From the NCBI GenBank assembly GCA_022059125.1, contig JAEUWY010000004.1, positions 2,790,001 to 2,854,000 of the forward strand: 64,000 nucleotides of DNA. The letters run 5' to 3'. This document shows, in pieces, positions 52,187 to 62,964 of this stretch (positions are counted from its first letter, which is position 1; each line of letters begins with the position of its first letter). This DNA is from Corynespora cassiicola (Eukaryota > Ascomycota > Dothideomycetes > Pleosporales > Corynesporascaceae). Below the pieces are notes generated by a model. The model did not search any database. It was given only the letters and a program-made list of their open reading frames with translations, and was not told the origin of the DNA. The position numbers and the translations under genes were made by a program.

Positions 52187-53017
52187 TTATCGCTGGCCAA
52201 GAGGCTCTTTTGTGATCCGTTGTGATTCCTGTACTTCAGCTGCGTCGCCCTGAGAGGAAAGCGGGTAAGAGGTCTCGGGGAGGGACTCGAGGTGTTTGCG
52301 GTGGTGCTCGTTCGCCTTTTCTCGTTAGCAACGTTCATAATGTTGCAATCAGTTTGAATATGCCGTAAGACGTCTCTCGGGGGCTAGGAATGGCTTAAAA
52401 ACGTACAAAAGGAACTCCGCAGTATTCGCACCAGCAAATCTGAGGCTTATCCGTGTTGATGAAGACCCTCGGGTGTCCGAGAGGGCCACCGCCACCGTCG
52501 CAAGATACAATGCGGTCGTGAGTCCAGCGAACGGGCTGCTTGTGGATGAGATCGATAGCAGCGTAGGGGCGGGGCTATAGTAAAGTCAGCCTTTTGTTAC
52601 TTCGATTGAACCGTCTGCCTGACACTGCCAATGCAGCGTCCACAGCCCCAGTCCCTTCCGACTCGCTCGCTAGTCTCAATTGAAACCTACCTGATCCTCG
52701 AGAATAGTCTGCTCAAAACGGGGACCGGTCATGGCCTTCTCCCTGGGCTGCTGACTACGGCTCCAGATGCCCTTCCTGTTGGGGGCCTGCATTGTCCTCA
52801 ATTCCTCAGCTTTGACAACGCTCTCCTGCAGGACCTTGTCGAAAGATCCCTCCGACGACGTGGGAGTGGCATTGGTGGCGGAGACGTTCGGCTTGGGGTC
52901 GCGCGGGTTAGGATCGTTGGCCGGGACCTGGTTGACCGAATTTGCGGGGGCCGAATAGGCGCGAATAAAGGAGGGAAGGGCGCGCGCAGCGCTGCGTGTG
53001 CGCAGGAGAGCGTGCAT
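52187..53017 (-). CDS. NADH:ubiquinone oxidoreductase zinc-finger subunit (NDUFS6/13-kDa type)
   Basis: Three exons (53017-52691, 52574-52407, 52315-52187) encode 207 residues. It is a nuclear-encoded matrix subunit of respiratory complex I. A mitochondrial presequence is evident (MHALLRTRSAARALPSFIRAY). The CHCC zinc motif is complete: the Cys of VSCDGGGG, the His of LGHPRVFIN, and the two Cys of ICWCEYCGVPF. The preceding IDLIHKQPVRWTHDRIVS is characteristic of the family. The last exon (NEHHRKHLESLPETSYPL) supplies the conserved C terminus, extended by about 25 residues over the usual end (SSQGDAAEVQESQRITK). Introns are 116 and 91 bp, longer than most here. Confidence 0.93.
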
Positions 53018-53673
53018 CTTGGTTGCGTGCGGAGGTCTGCTGGCGGAATCGTGAAGTTGACGGAGCTTCGATTGAGGTTAGGCTTGGCATGAGCTTTACG
53101 TAAGCACAACAACGGCCTTCCCGTTGGATGGTTTGCTCACGACCACTCACCCCGCCGGAGAGAGACTCAGAAGAATAGACCTGGACATTGGAGCATTACA
53201 TCTGGATTCAAATCGGTCAGTGAGTTTATTACTGAGAGTCAGGCATGGAATAATGGCTCAATCCTGGACGAACGAGCACGGGTATTGACTCTATCGACTG
53301 ACTGATACATTGTGCCCATTGAATATGCCACCCCGAACGCCATGCCATTATGAAGTGCCCCTCATTGGATCGTAAGCGTAAGAGATGAGAGTGCCTCTAA
53401 AGAAGCACATCTCCACAAAGTACCATTAACCCACAGACGCCATCTTCCGCGGAATCCAAAGCTAGGCCTGGGCCGAGTTCGCATTGAAGAAAGAAACTTG
53501 AGATCGTGTAGTTGGAACATCCCGGAAACCATTGGTCATGGTTCTTGTGCCGCTGGAGGGAAATCATCGTCCGTTCGTGATCGAGGATGCAAGACGAGCC
53601 TAAAAGTTTAGCACAGATCAAGGTTAGGTTAGAGCACATTTACATGACAGCACTTGCACACACGAGCCGTCTC
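53018..53673. other. Intergenic gap
   Basis: It contains the NDUFS6 promoter. No other gene is supported. Confidence 0.55.
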
Positions 53674-54354
53674 TTAGTGGCGGTAGAATACCAGGTACCC
53701 GCGTTTGGCGTCCATGAGCCAGCGACCGGGATAGCATTCATTTTCAATCTGGTAGTAAGTGCGAAGGTGGTATTCTCCATTCTTCTCTCGGCACCAAAAG
53801 GCATCGTCCGGTCGAGCGTCCGCCGGCTTGATGCGTTTTGGATCATAGGCCCCCCGCTGCGTAGCCAGACGCCGGTTCTCCAGCTGAATATCATCGCGCG
53901 TTCTGACAACGGCGGGCTGCGCCGGCTGCGGAGATACTACGACTGGATTGGCTGCGACCGGCGTCATAGGAACAGCATTTGCGACAGTGTAGGTTGTCGC
54001 CGCAGCCACAGCCGGGTAGACGATTGGGTTTTGAATCACAGCGGCAGGGTGGCACGGCTGGTACGGGTAACACAAGTTAGCATAAAATCTGGAGCCGTAG
54101 ATGCCGTTGTAGTCATAGTTATAACAATAGGGATAGTAGTTTTGGCCGAAAAGATAGGGTTGAGGGTAAAGGCGTACCCCATGGAATGGATAACCACCAA
54201 CGAGGCCGCCTCCCATGAAGCCAGGCATCCCGACGACACCAGTGTAGGGTGCGCCGTTGGGCATCTGGGAGTGGTGGAGGAGGTTGCCTCGTCGCCCGAA
54301 CTGAGGGACGTAGACGTAGTGGTGCCGTGGCTTGGGGTAGCCGTCTGGATTCAT
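53674..54354 (-). CDS. Tyr/Pro/Gly-rich protein with conserved C-terminal domain, unknown
   Basis: This intronless gene of 226 residues starts at the ATG at 54354 (MNPDGYPKPRHHYVYVP). The N-terminal 120 residues are low complexity, rich in Tyr, Pro and Gly (YYPYCYNYDYNGIYG). The last 75 residues look folded and conserved: RDDIQLENRRLATQRGAYDP, then DDAFWCREKNGEYHLRTYY and YPGRWLMDAKRGYLVFYRH. I do not recognise the domain. A DNA segment further upstream (54383-54833) also reads Tyr/Pro/Arg-rich on this strand, and may be a related but separate or decayed coding piece. Confidence 0.65.
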   Translation of the reverse strand: MNPDGYPKPRHHYVYVPQFGRRGNLLHHSQMPNGAPYTGVVGMPGFMGGGLVGGYPFHGVRLYPQPYLFGQNYYPYCYNYDYNGIYGSRFYANLCYPYQPCHPAAVIQNPIVYPAVAAATTYTVANAVPMTPVAANPVVVSPQPAQPAVVRTRDDIQLENRRLATQRGAYDPKRIKPADARPDDAFWCREKNGEYHLRTYYQIENECYPGRWLMDAKRGYLVFYRH

Positions 54355-55174
54355 TGTGGTGGTGGCAATGCGGAGTGAAGTGGAGTAGAGTGGATTGGAT
54401 TGGCGATGGTGCGGGGCGGGAAAAGAAGAAGGGCAGTGTAGAGTATGGGTGCAGGTAAAGGCAGGCAACCGTTTGTACCAGCCGGTCCGTGACCTAATCG
54501 ACGGCGGCCAGGTCGTGTGTGGTGAGGAAAAGGAAGCGACAACCAAGAGATATTGAATTCACTTACCGGAGAAAATCGTGCACATTGTCGGGGCATACAA
54601 GCCCGACCTTGAGGGGAATACACTCTGCGAGGGTGGTACATTGCCTGCTGGTGGTATACAGACCCATGTCCTACAAACGGTCCAGCGGGTGGTCGCGCAT
54701 AGTAGCGGGGAGGGTAGTATGTGCTACGCCCAAGACCGCGGCGAAACCGGCCTCTGTGTTGTCTTCCCTCGTATAAGTAGGATCCGGAGTCGAATGCGCG
54801 GAATGAATATCGGTCGCCGTCGCCGAAACACATGGCAAAGAAGTGGCCGGTGGAGGGTAGTTTAGCGGATGATGGTGGGCGGACCAGAGGATGATGTTAA
54901 ATCTTGGTCTAGATGCACCTTATAACTCCAAACCAACTGGCGAATCGAAATGCGTTGGTGAGATTTATACCTTGACCGCCCTTTCTGTCTCCAGGCGCAG
55001 GCAAAGAGCACACACTGGACCAGTGAAAGGCTAATTCGCAGTCATCTGTGACCAAGCGGCGCACCCACCGAACAAACAGGCTCAAGAATCATTTGCTGAT
55101 ATTGGTAGTTCATTTGGGTATCTCTGGTATCGATAATCCTACATCCAGCGAGGAGACGGACCGTCGTCAACGTC
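54355..55174. other. Intergenic, possibly with a decayed copy
   Basis: A minus-strand reading at 54540-54833 is Tyr/Pro/Arg-rich with repeats of YPPRYYARP type, similar in style to the neighbouring gene, but it has no conserved C-terminal domain and I could not assemble a gene. Confidence 0.4.
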
Positions 55175-55876
55175 TCAATTGCCATTTCCTTTATTAATGC
55201 TCTTTGGCACCGCACCGGCATCAACAGCGCTTGTTCCAGCTGCTCCAGACTTGCTCGCACCTTTGGCTTTGCCTCGACCAAACAGTCCCCTGATGAATCT
55301 TCCCAATGGCACTACGGTTCTCCTTGCGAACCACGGCGTTCCCCATACACTCAGCACGATGCGGAGCGGAAGCAGCATCTTGGTGACTGCGTACGCCGTC
55401 GCAAACTCGACGACAAGGCGCACACCGCCCTCGCCAATGTTCCAAGCATGGTCGCGTCTCCTCATCTCGACCTGGACCTCTCTCTCCGCCTCGCTCGCTT
55501 CGTCCGATCGTATCCAGCCCTTGCGTTTGAAATATTTTCCGAACCGCTCAACCCCCTGCAAGACCCATGTCCCCTCCGCGAACCATGGCGGGAGCCAATG
55601 CGTGTAATGGAATGTCGCAGCGAGCCCCAGCAGTGGGACAATGGCGGTGATTTCGTGCAGGATCAGGAACGATGTTATGTGCGAGAGGGGCGCAGTAGCC
55701 AGGGCATTCGTGTACTTGTGTAGGAATCTGGGGAGTCTCCGATTGAAGCGCTCGATGCGCGGCTGCGAGTCGGGTATCGATCTCGCCGTGTTCTCCGTCG
55801 CATAGCGTCGAGGAAACAGCTGCTGGCGCGAAACCAGTGGGCTCCGGGCTGCGCGCAAGATTGCCTGCCTTAGCAT
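55175..55876 (-). CDS. DUF1279 (FAM210-like) mitochondrial inner-membrane protein
   Basis: This intronless gene encodes 233 residues. An Arg-rich presequence (MLRQAILRAARSPLVSRQQL) is followed by the DUF1279 domain: FLHKYTNALATAPLSHITSF, LILHEITAIVPLLGLAATFHY, then GEGGVRLVVEFATAYAVTKM and LPLRIVLSVWGTPWFARR. Two hydrophobic segments are seen. Animal FAM210A/B members sit in the mitochondrial inner membrane and influence mitochondrial translation and metabolism; the fungal role is not established. The C-terminal Gly/Ala/Lys-rich tail is low complexity. Confidence 0.88.
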   Translation of the reverse strand: MLRQAILRAARSPLVSRQQLFPRRYATENTARSIPDSQPRIERFNRRLPRFLHKYTNALATAPLSHITSFLILHEITAIVPLLGLAATFHYTHWLPPWFAEGTWVLQGVERFGKYFKRKGWIRSDEASEAEREVQVEMRRRDHAWNIGEGGVRLVVEFATAYAVTKMLLPLRIVLSVWGTPWFARRTVVPLGRFIRGLFGRGKAKGASKSGAAGTSAVDAGAVPKSINKGNGN

Positions 55877-56558
55877 CTCGATCCAGACTCTTGTGGAATT
55901 GGTAAAGCAGAGAACGATGGCCTCGCCTCAAAATAGGACCAACACAATCGAAGTCCCCGACTGCCCACGCACTCGTCAGTCTGAGGCGTGTAGCAGGTTG
56001 CAGTCGCAATGACATAGCCACGGCGGAACATCATCTCGCCGTAACCCGACGTGTGCCACGCGCCGCCCTTTGGCCCGCGCTCCATGCACCTCGACGCACT
56101 TACGCGCCCAGAGGGACCAGCGATACTATTTTCAGCATCATTCCCCCTCGAATGGGACCTTGGCTTCCAGAACAAACAGAGGCTCACCACGCAGGTCAGC
56201 AGGCGGACCGTGTGGCGTTCAAAGGATCTGGACCAATACTTTGCTGCCTGACGAGATCTAAAAAGACTGCGCCGTGAGTAAACAAGCAGATGGATCTTGC
56301 ATGTCTTTCCACCACCTTGGGACGGGTGCAAGCCTCCCGTCACTGTACGACAAGGGCGTCAGCCGGACTTGATGCAGCTCGAGTACGCTGTGTTGGGGGT
56401 CCAAGGTTACAAATTGACGTTCTCGAGCAAGAGTAGGATTGATAATTAGGGTGCGATTAGTCTAACTCGAACGGGACGACACAGGAGTTGGCGTGGTGTA
56501 TACCTAGGTACATATAGTCGGCCAGGCACATCAACATCCGGAGCATGCGACAAACACA
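55877..56558. other. Divergent promoter region
   Basis: No gene is seen. It carries a TACCTAGGTA palindrome 49 bp before the ATG at 56559. Confidence 0.55.
56501..56510. repeat. TACCTAGGTA palindrome
   Basis: Exact copy close to the start of the gene at 56559, within its probable core promoter. Confidence 0.75.
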
Positions 56559-57716
56559 ATGAAACCTACCATGGACCCCCTCTACCAGTACGGTTCCCAC
56601 GCCTTCGTCCCATATCTTGCAGAATTGCAGCCTCGCACATCAGCGACATCACGCTCAGAGGCCGCAGCCCAACACGCTCAAGATTTACCGCCAATTTCTC
56701 TGCTCAACACCTCCACATGGACATATTGCGGGCCAATTCTTTCACCCACATCTTCGCATCTCCCACCGTCATTTCACACATGGTCAGCGGCTACCGTATC
56801 TGGGCCATTGCTCCCACGCCTGCTGCCATTTCTCTCCTTCCTACAGGATTTCCTCTGCAAGGCCGGTGTACAGCACTACTGGCTTACGATCAGGGCTACA
56901 AAGGCAACTACTGACTATGACACCGCGAGATGGCACACCGACGACATCTTTTTCGACTCGGATGGCGAAAAAGACCGTGTGGGATTGAAACCCGGAAAAA
57001 GCAAGAAAAAGAGGGGTTATTGGAAACTTGCAACAACACTACTTGGGCCAAGCACACTTTTCCTCCACGAAGGAGACCGCGCGCGTAAAATCCAGCGCGA
57101 GGCAAAGCGAGCCGAATATGAAAAGCGAGGCGAACACACTTGCACGTCCATGCGGTGCCTGGGTTGCACAGATACGGTCGAAGCCGTGCGCCAGACTCTT
57201 GCTCGGGTACTGGCAACCGAGCAAGTGGACCGTCCGGAATATGGCGAGGCGGCCTTCTTTCGGCTCGGAGACGTGGAGGGCGCCGTGCATTCTGAGCCAC
57301 AGTGCAACACAGACAGAATCTTTGTCAATGTCGTCCCAGGTACCGAGAAGGAACTTCGGAGTTTGATGGGACGGTGGGGAATGACTTTTCCCAGAGCCTG
57401 GTGTTTTGGGGTTCCGATACCCTTTGACGATATGCAGGGCCCTTCTAGTGCGGGCAGCTCTATCAAATCTAGCGCTCCAGCATTGGAGGATACAAGGAGC
57501 AAGGCAGAAGAAAAGGTTGACAGTCCAATGGAAGATGCCGTCAGGATGAGGCTAAGCACGAGTACGAAAATCAGCAGCAGCATGGCCGGGTACGAATTCA
57601 CTGCGCAGGCGCATAGAGAAAGGAGTTGTAGCACCATGAGCACCAATCTTGCCAACGAATATGCATTGTGGCTGGAACAGAAGGGATTTCAGTTCAGCCA
57701 GGTGTTCGGGAGGTAA
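56559..57716 (+). CDS. Conserved fungal protein with oxygenase-like His/Asp spacing
   Basis: This intronless gene encodes 385 residues. I cannot name the family. The central part has ARWHTDDIFF (H-x-D), YWKLATTLLGPSTLFLHEG, then AAFFRLGDVEGAVHSEPQ (distal His) and DRIFVNVVPGTEKELR (Arg after the distal His). That order of an HxD pair, a core strand, a distal His and a following Arg resembles the double-stranded beta-helix of iron-dependent oxygenases and of the DUF1826 family. A zinc-like pair of Cys (TCTSMRCLGC) interrupts it. The first 100 residues and the last 90 (Ser-rich, PMEDAVRMRLSTSTK) are probably flexible. The iron-binding idea is inference. Confidence 0.65.
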   Translation: MKPTMDPLYQYGSHAFVPYLAELQPRTSATSRSEAAAQHAQDLPPISLLNTSTWTYCGPILSPTSSHLPPSFHTWSAATVSGPLLPRLLPFLSFLQDFLCKAGVQHYWLTIRATKATTDYDTARWHTDDIFFDSDGEKDRVGLKPGKSKKKRGYWKLATTLLGPSTLFLHEGDRARKIQREAKRAEYEKRGEHTCTSMRCLGCTDTVEAVRQTLARVLATEQVDRPEYGEAAFFRLGDVEGAVHSEPQCNTDRIFVNVVPGTEKELRSLMGRWGMTFPRAWCFGVPIPFDDMQGPSSAGSSIKSSAPALEDTRSKAEEKVDSPMEDAVRMRLSTSTKISSSMAGYEFTAQAHRERSCSTMSTNLANEYALWLEQKGFQFSQVFGR

Positions 57717-59884
57717 ATTGTAGTTCTTGCATTCTATCAGCATTTTTATCGCCTGTACTGGTAGATTAACGAACGACGTATAGACTATTCAAGCGTGGTG
57801 CTTCAAGAATTTCCCCTGATCCTTGATAATTCTTAATTGGCTAAAGGTGGGCAAACTCATCATGCTTGATGAAAGCACCCCTGCTGACAAAATCTCAATC
57901 CTAGGATAGATATATACCCCCACACGTTTTGTAAATCTTGATATATTTAACTCCTCTCCTCTCAGAGAAATAAAAAGCATTTTCCACCCCACGCCTCCAA
58001 GAATACCTCGGCGCCTTATCTGCCCCCTTCGCTGCATCTGTGACTAAATGATGTTCCACCACCTCAAGCCGCTCACCGACGCGCACTCGATGGATGCATG
58101 GACCACGATCTCGCAGCGGGCCGCTGCACGCTCAACTGAATCATCCCGCTTCCGCGCTGACGCTCACCTAAGCATCTTGCCCGCAAGGCTGCAGACCCGG
58201 CCGCGATGTGTCAAAAACCCCACGCACCAATCCGTCGTCTATTTTGACGACAGCGGCCTTTTCTGAGCGGGATGTGGTGCGCGGCCCCCACTTCACCGCG
58301 ACAGAACTCAAAGGTACATTGGCGGCGATTGGCTCGCATGTTGCGGGTTTCATTACGGGGTAGCCGGTGCAGTGGGAGAGAGGAGGGAGGGGAAGGGAGG
58401 GGGTGGTGTGAATCAGCTCCACGGCGCGGTCTGTCTTTTTTTTTCTCTCTGGGCCTGCAGGTTCATTGCGTGTCGCTGCATGTACACCGTTAGTTTTGTC
58501 CTTTGGTCGATGTTCCGGATGCGCGGTGTATGCATGCGGGTTGAGCGGTTGGAGAGGGCAGCTGAGTCAGTGGCGATTCAGTGGCGCTTCCGCTCGCCAC
58601 GATGGAAGGCTTCGGGCCTTTTTTGCCATGCGGGTTCCTGAGTAAGTGAAGGGCCCCAATTGGGAAGTCAGTGGTGGGAATAGGAGAAGGCAGGTGCATA
58701 TTATGGCCGTAACGACTGGGTAACGGCGTGAGGTTTGTTTTGTCGGTGCCCTGGGCTGCTGGCTGGACAATGATAGATTTATTGCGAGTCGGACTCGTAA
58801 TGTACCGAATCAATTGCTATAGCTGAACAGTACTGGATTAGAAAGGCTCTAGTGATGAATTTCTCTTGTTGCGCAATAGACACCTTGCTTTACAGCGTTC
58901 AAGTGCCCAGGTGGTTTCCAAAGGATCAGTTGAAGCTTGCTTGGAAGATACCTAGGTACCCAATGCAAGAAAATTTGCTATATTTCTCATCTGTTCTATC
59001 CAGCTCAAAATAAGGTATAAACTTTACTATAAAATCGCACTTACACCAGTACCAAATATAGCTCACTACACTCTGCTTGCCTTTCGCGATTATAGAACTC
59101 TCAATTCTTGGGAATATCCTGATTTTCCGTAGCTTATTAACCTATGACCTGCAGGCCTGCCATGTGTATTGACTGCAGCCTACCGAAATGAAGCAACTGC
59201 CGGCAGCTGAAGTTCCATCGTGTCACAACCAGCGTTTGCGGTCCGCTTAGACAAGAGCCAGTACATTTTAGGTAATAGGTCGACTCAGCTCTCTCTCCAC
59301 ATGGCAACTCTGGTCAGGTAGCCACGGAATGTCAAACTCTCATGGATCAACACAAGCATCATGTATCGAGTATAATGTTCAGTCTTGTCTGCTTCAATCC
59401 CGCTCTAGAAACCTGACCGTTCTACTATTCAGGTAAACGAACTTGCACAGTGGGTCTGAAGCTGAAGAATGCCAATCAGTACTTGTACATTAGCAGAATA
59501 GCGCATACGACCACCGTTTACTACCCCCCAAATCTTCCCGCTTCCATGTGCAAATCTGCAGTAGCTGCCGAAATGTATGCACCAGCGTTCGCCAATCCAA
59601 ACTCTCACCTTGTCGAATGCAATCACACCGGTCCAACTCCTCTCCAATGCAAGACCTGTCGATGAAATATACATATACGACCCCGGAACCACGTCTTTCC
59701 ATGCAGCAAAAACGCTTCGCTCGGAGCCCGCATCCGAGCCGTTATCCATTTCCTAATTAGGCGGATTACTCTTGGCGCTCGTCGCATCCTGTTCCGACGT
59801 TATCCACCAGGGCGCGACTGCGCCATTTGAGTTTCCAGACGACGTCTCTCCAGGAGCACCTTGGACTCGAACAGCTCTCGAAAA
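57717..59884. other. 2.2-kb gene-free region
   Basis: No supported gene on either strand. The first part holds short C-rich frames without protein character and the second part is AT-rich. One TACCTAGGTA palindrome lies at 58949. Confidence 0.55.
58949..58958. repeat. TACCTAGGTA palindrome
   Basis: Exact copy inside the gene-free region, continued by CC. Confidence 0.75.
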
Positions 59885-61703
59885 ATGCTGGCGGACAATC
59901 TTGAGGTTGGGGTTGCGCTCGCTGTGCTCGCGACAGCGTACCTGGCACTGTGGCGCCTTTTATGGGGCTCGCAGGATGCACAAGAGCCGCCACTGGTAGA
60001 GCATACGATTCCGTTCCTGACCCCTTTGTTCGGGCTCTCCAAAGGCCACCCAGGCTATTTCCCTGGATTGAGGTACGTATTCGAGTGCAAGACAGGCTGT
60101 AGAACGGGCTGCGACAGGTCTCCATCAGTTGGTGCCCAGGTGTATACGATCATCACGTGACGGCACCACTGCAGTCTCCCAAAGCTCTGTGTACAGTCTC
60201 ATACATGTCTTCCAGCAGCTAACGAGAGGTATAGACGGCGATATTCGAATTTGCGAGATAGCCCCTGCTTCACCATCCGCATCCCATTCAGCAGATTCTA
60301 CGTCATCAACTCCTGGGAATTGGTCTCGCTCATCCAGCGCCAGTCTAGGGTCTTTAGCTTCCAGGCCGTCACCGACGCTTTTGCCGGCAAAATTTGCGAT
60401 CTGAGTGACACTGCGAAGAATGTGCTCCAGAACGAGGCTCAGGCCTGGGGTGAGAGTGACCGCGGCACCGAAAACCCAAACCACGCTGCTTTCAAGACGC
60501 TACTCCCGGGAGAAGGCCAGGACGAAATGAAGAGAGCCGTGATAAAACGACTCCTGCAAGCTGCAGAAGATTGGGTACCCAAAGGCCAGAGATCCGAGAC
60601 CGTGAAGCTCTACGACTGGGTCAAGAGAGAAATCACAATCGCCACGACGGACGGCATCTACGGCGAGCAAAACCCCTACCGCGACCCCTCGGTGCGGTCC
60701 TCCTTTTGGTCAGCAAGAGCCTCCCCTCCCCCCATCCACAGTCTCTGAACCTACAACTGACAACCTCAGGACCTACGCCGACGGCCTCCAGAAGCTCGTC
60801 TCCCCCCTCCCCTGGCTCTTCGCCCGCCCCATCCTAAAAGCCCGTGCCCACCTCGCCCAAATCTTCACCGTCTACTTCCAGGCCGAGCAGCACCTCCACG
60901 GCTCGGCCTTTATCAGGCACCGCGCCGCCCACTACCTCTCGCGCGGCTTCCCGCAGCGCGACCTCGCCTCCCTCGAAGCCGGCAACGGCATCGCCATCCT
61001 CGCCAACACGACCCCGACCGCCTTCTGGGCCGCCTACTACATCCTGTCCGACCCCGCGGCGCGGGACGCGTGCCGCGCCGAGATCCTGTCGCACGTTTCC
61101 GACGCCGTCGATGATGGGGGAAACAAGGTCCGCACGCTCGACACGACGGCCCTGAAGACGGGCTGTCCGCTCCTCCTCTCCGCCTTCAGAGAGGCCATGC
61201 GCCTCCGCAGCACGGGCCTGGGCCTCCGCATGGCGCTCGAGGACCACGTCGTGGGCGGCTTCCTGCTGAAAAAGGGCAGCACCGTCTTCATGCCCGCGGC
61301 GGTGCAGCACCAGGATCCGCGGTGGGGCGCGCGGCCGGGCGCCTTCGACTATGCGCGCTTCGCGACGACGGCCGCGCGCAAGGACTTGTTCCTGTTTCGC
61401 GCGTTTGGCGGCGGGTCGACGCTCTGTCCCGGTCGCGATTTTGCCACCATGACCATCGTCATGTTCATTGCTATGGTGTTGGTGCGGTTTGAGGTCAGGC
61501 CGAGGGCGGGGAGGTGGGAGGAGCCTGGGACGAGGGGGGCGGGGATGACGACGGTTATGCCGGGGCCGGACGAGGATGTTGAGGTTGAGATTAGGAGGAG
61601 GAGAGAGGATGAGGGGGTGCGGTGGGTGTGGAAAGTGAGTGAGGACCGAGGGCATGCGATTCAGGGGGTGGAGGAGGGGGATGGGGATGGGAAGGGAGAG
61701 TAG
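59885..61703 (+). CDS. Cytochrome P450, CYP7/CYP8-like (oxysterol hydroxylase type)
   Basis: Three exons (59885-60072, 60235-60708, 60770-61703) encode 531 residues; intron 1 is unusually long at 162 bp. An N-terminal anchor (VGVALAVLATAYLALWRLLW) precedes PFLTPLFGLSKGHPGYFPG. The I helix lacks the usual AGxDT and instead reads GNGIAILANTTPTAFWAAYY, as in the CYP7/CYP8-type fungal enzymes. ExxR is EAMR in SAFREAMRLRSTG. The haem loop is AFGGGSTLCPGRDFA, where the usual Arg before Cys is absent, as in the same class. The class includes sterol hydroxylases and isomerase-like P450s that do not use O2 normally; the substrate here is unknown. The last 60 residues are Gly/Glu/Arg-rich and extra to the fold. 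Confidence 0.9.
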
Positions 61704-61944
61704 GATGCGTGCTTGATTTGTTTTTGGTCAAATTTGGAAAAAGTTGTTTATTTTTTTTGTTCCTCTTAGTCTGGCTTGTAACGGCTGTGGCATGGTTATG
61801 GGATTTCGGTATACCCGAGGAAATGCTTTTTACCTATAATCTACTAAGACTCTTGCTTGCCATGGGTTTCATTGGAAGAATGTGTTAGCTTCGCGTACTC
61901 CGCCTCTAGCATGTATCAAGTCCCAGCTCTCTGCATCTGTTCGT

Positions 61945-62964
61945 TCAATGAACCCTCCTCGGCTGGAGATTGCCAAGGCTGCCAACCCCGGCGAATGGAT
62001 TCCTGTGGATTTCATTATGACCCGCAAAACTGAATCCCTCTTCAAAGGCCTTGCCTGGTACAGGATAGTTCCCTTGTTTACACTCACCACCTTCCGGTGG
62101 CCTGTACTCGGCTCGGGAGCTTCGTGAATGGCTCTTGGAGGAGCGACTATTTCTTTTAGCCTGCGAATGTCTCTCGCCCATTGAGGCAATCGCCGATTGG
62201 TGTTGCAAGGTAGTTGTTTGGTCAGAAGGCCTGGTGGCAAAGAACGAATGTGAGTAGCGTGAAGATTTGGGCGGATTGCTGGAGGTAAAGGCACGAGAAG
62301 AAGAACTGGAACCGACTACCTGGGTGGTTTCTTGCGTCTTGCCCCTTAGGACATCTGGTACTTTTGTCTTTTTGTTGGGCTCAATCTGAGTGGTTTCCCG
62401 GGTCTTGTCTTCGAGGGTATTAGGTGCTTTCGCCTTTCTATTTGCCCTGGCCTGAGTGGTTTCCTGGACTCTGTCTTTGAGGAATTCGGGCACCTTTGCC
62501 TTTTTGTTTGCTCCGATCTGGGCCCATTCTTCGTCACTCAGTGTAATTGGACGTACCCCAGAAGACCGTGTTGGGGTGGCTCGATTCTTGTGACTACGTC
62601 TTTGTTTCTCCCTCGGCCTGTCAATGGTTTTTGGTCTGTAGCCAAATCTTCTTCTGAGCGTCTGTCGGCTTTGTTCATTGATATTTTTCGGAGTTATAAT
62701 ACGCTCATCGGCAATGCTGTCAGGCCTGCCCCCGAAGATCTTCTTCCACGCTGTTTTGCTCGATATACTTCTTTCATCAGACAGCGCTACATGGTGGTAC
62801 ACTTCGGGTGTGTCGTGGCCGCCTTCTTGGAAGCGTCTTCGAATCCATGCAAACCTGGGTTTTGAGCGAGTGATGTCCTTGTCCTGTGGGTGTGGAAACG
62901 ATAACAAGTTGCGAAGAGTATGACGAAAGCCGTCAGTAGCGATAAGAGAGATGAGGGGCGCCAT
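61945..62964 (-). CDS. Basic Ser/Arg-rich protein with three 22-residue repeats
   Basis: This intronless gene of 339 residues starts at the ATG at 62964. I do not recognise the family. Residues of about 152-217 form three tandem copies of a 22-residue unit with the pattern ANKKAKVP..L.D..QETTQ. The rest is rich in Ser, Arg and Lys (SRSSKSHSRSSRAEYRPPEG) and appears disordered, with nuclear-signal-like runs (REKQRRSHKNR). The short N terminus (MAPLISLIATDGFRHTL) may form an amphipathic helix. It is probably a rapidly evolving structural or nucleic-acid-associated protein. Confidence 0.65.
   Translation of the reverse strand: MAPLISLIATDGFRHTLRNLLSFPHPQDKDITRSKPRFAWIRRRFQEGGHDTPEVYHHVALSDERSISSKTAWKKIFGGRPDSIADERIITPKNINEQSRQTLRRRFGYRPKTIDRPREKQRRSHKNRATPTRSSGVRPITLSDEEWAQIGANKKAKVPEFLKDRVQETTQARANRKAKAPNTLEDKTRETTQIEPNKKTKVPDVLRGKTQETTQVVGSSSSSRAFTSSNPPKSSRYSHSFFATRPSDQTTTLQHQSAIASMGERHSQAKRNSRSSKSHSRSSRAEYRPPEGGECKQGNYPVPGKAFEEGFSFAGHNEIHRNPFAGVGSLGNLQPRRVH
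62316..62512 (-). repeat. Three 66-bp in-frame tandem repeats
   Basis: The minus strand encodes three diverged copies of a 22-residue unit ending in ETTQ. Each unit is 66 bp, so copy-number change would keep the reading frame. Confidence 0.8.

Noticed and set aside
60834..61655. Open frame of 273 codons on the minus strand across the second P450
   Set aside because: It is a GC-rich antisense reading of the P450 third exon, His/Arg/Pro-rich without protein-like features; the sense strand has clear P450 motifs.
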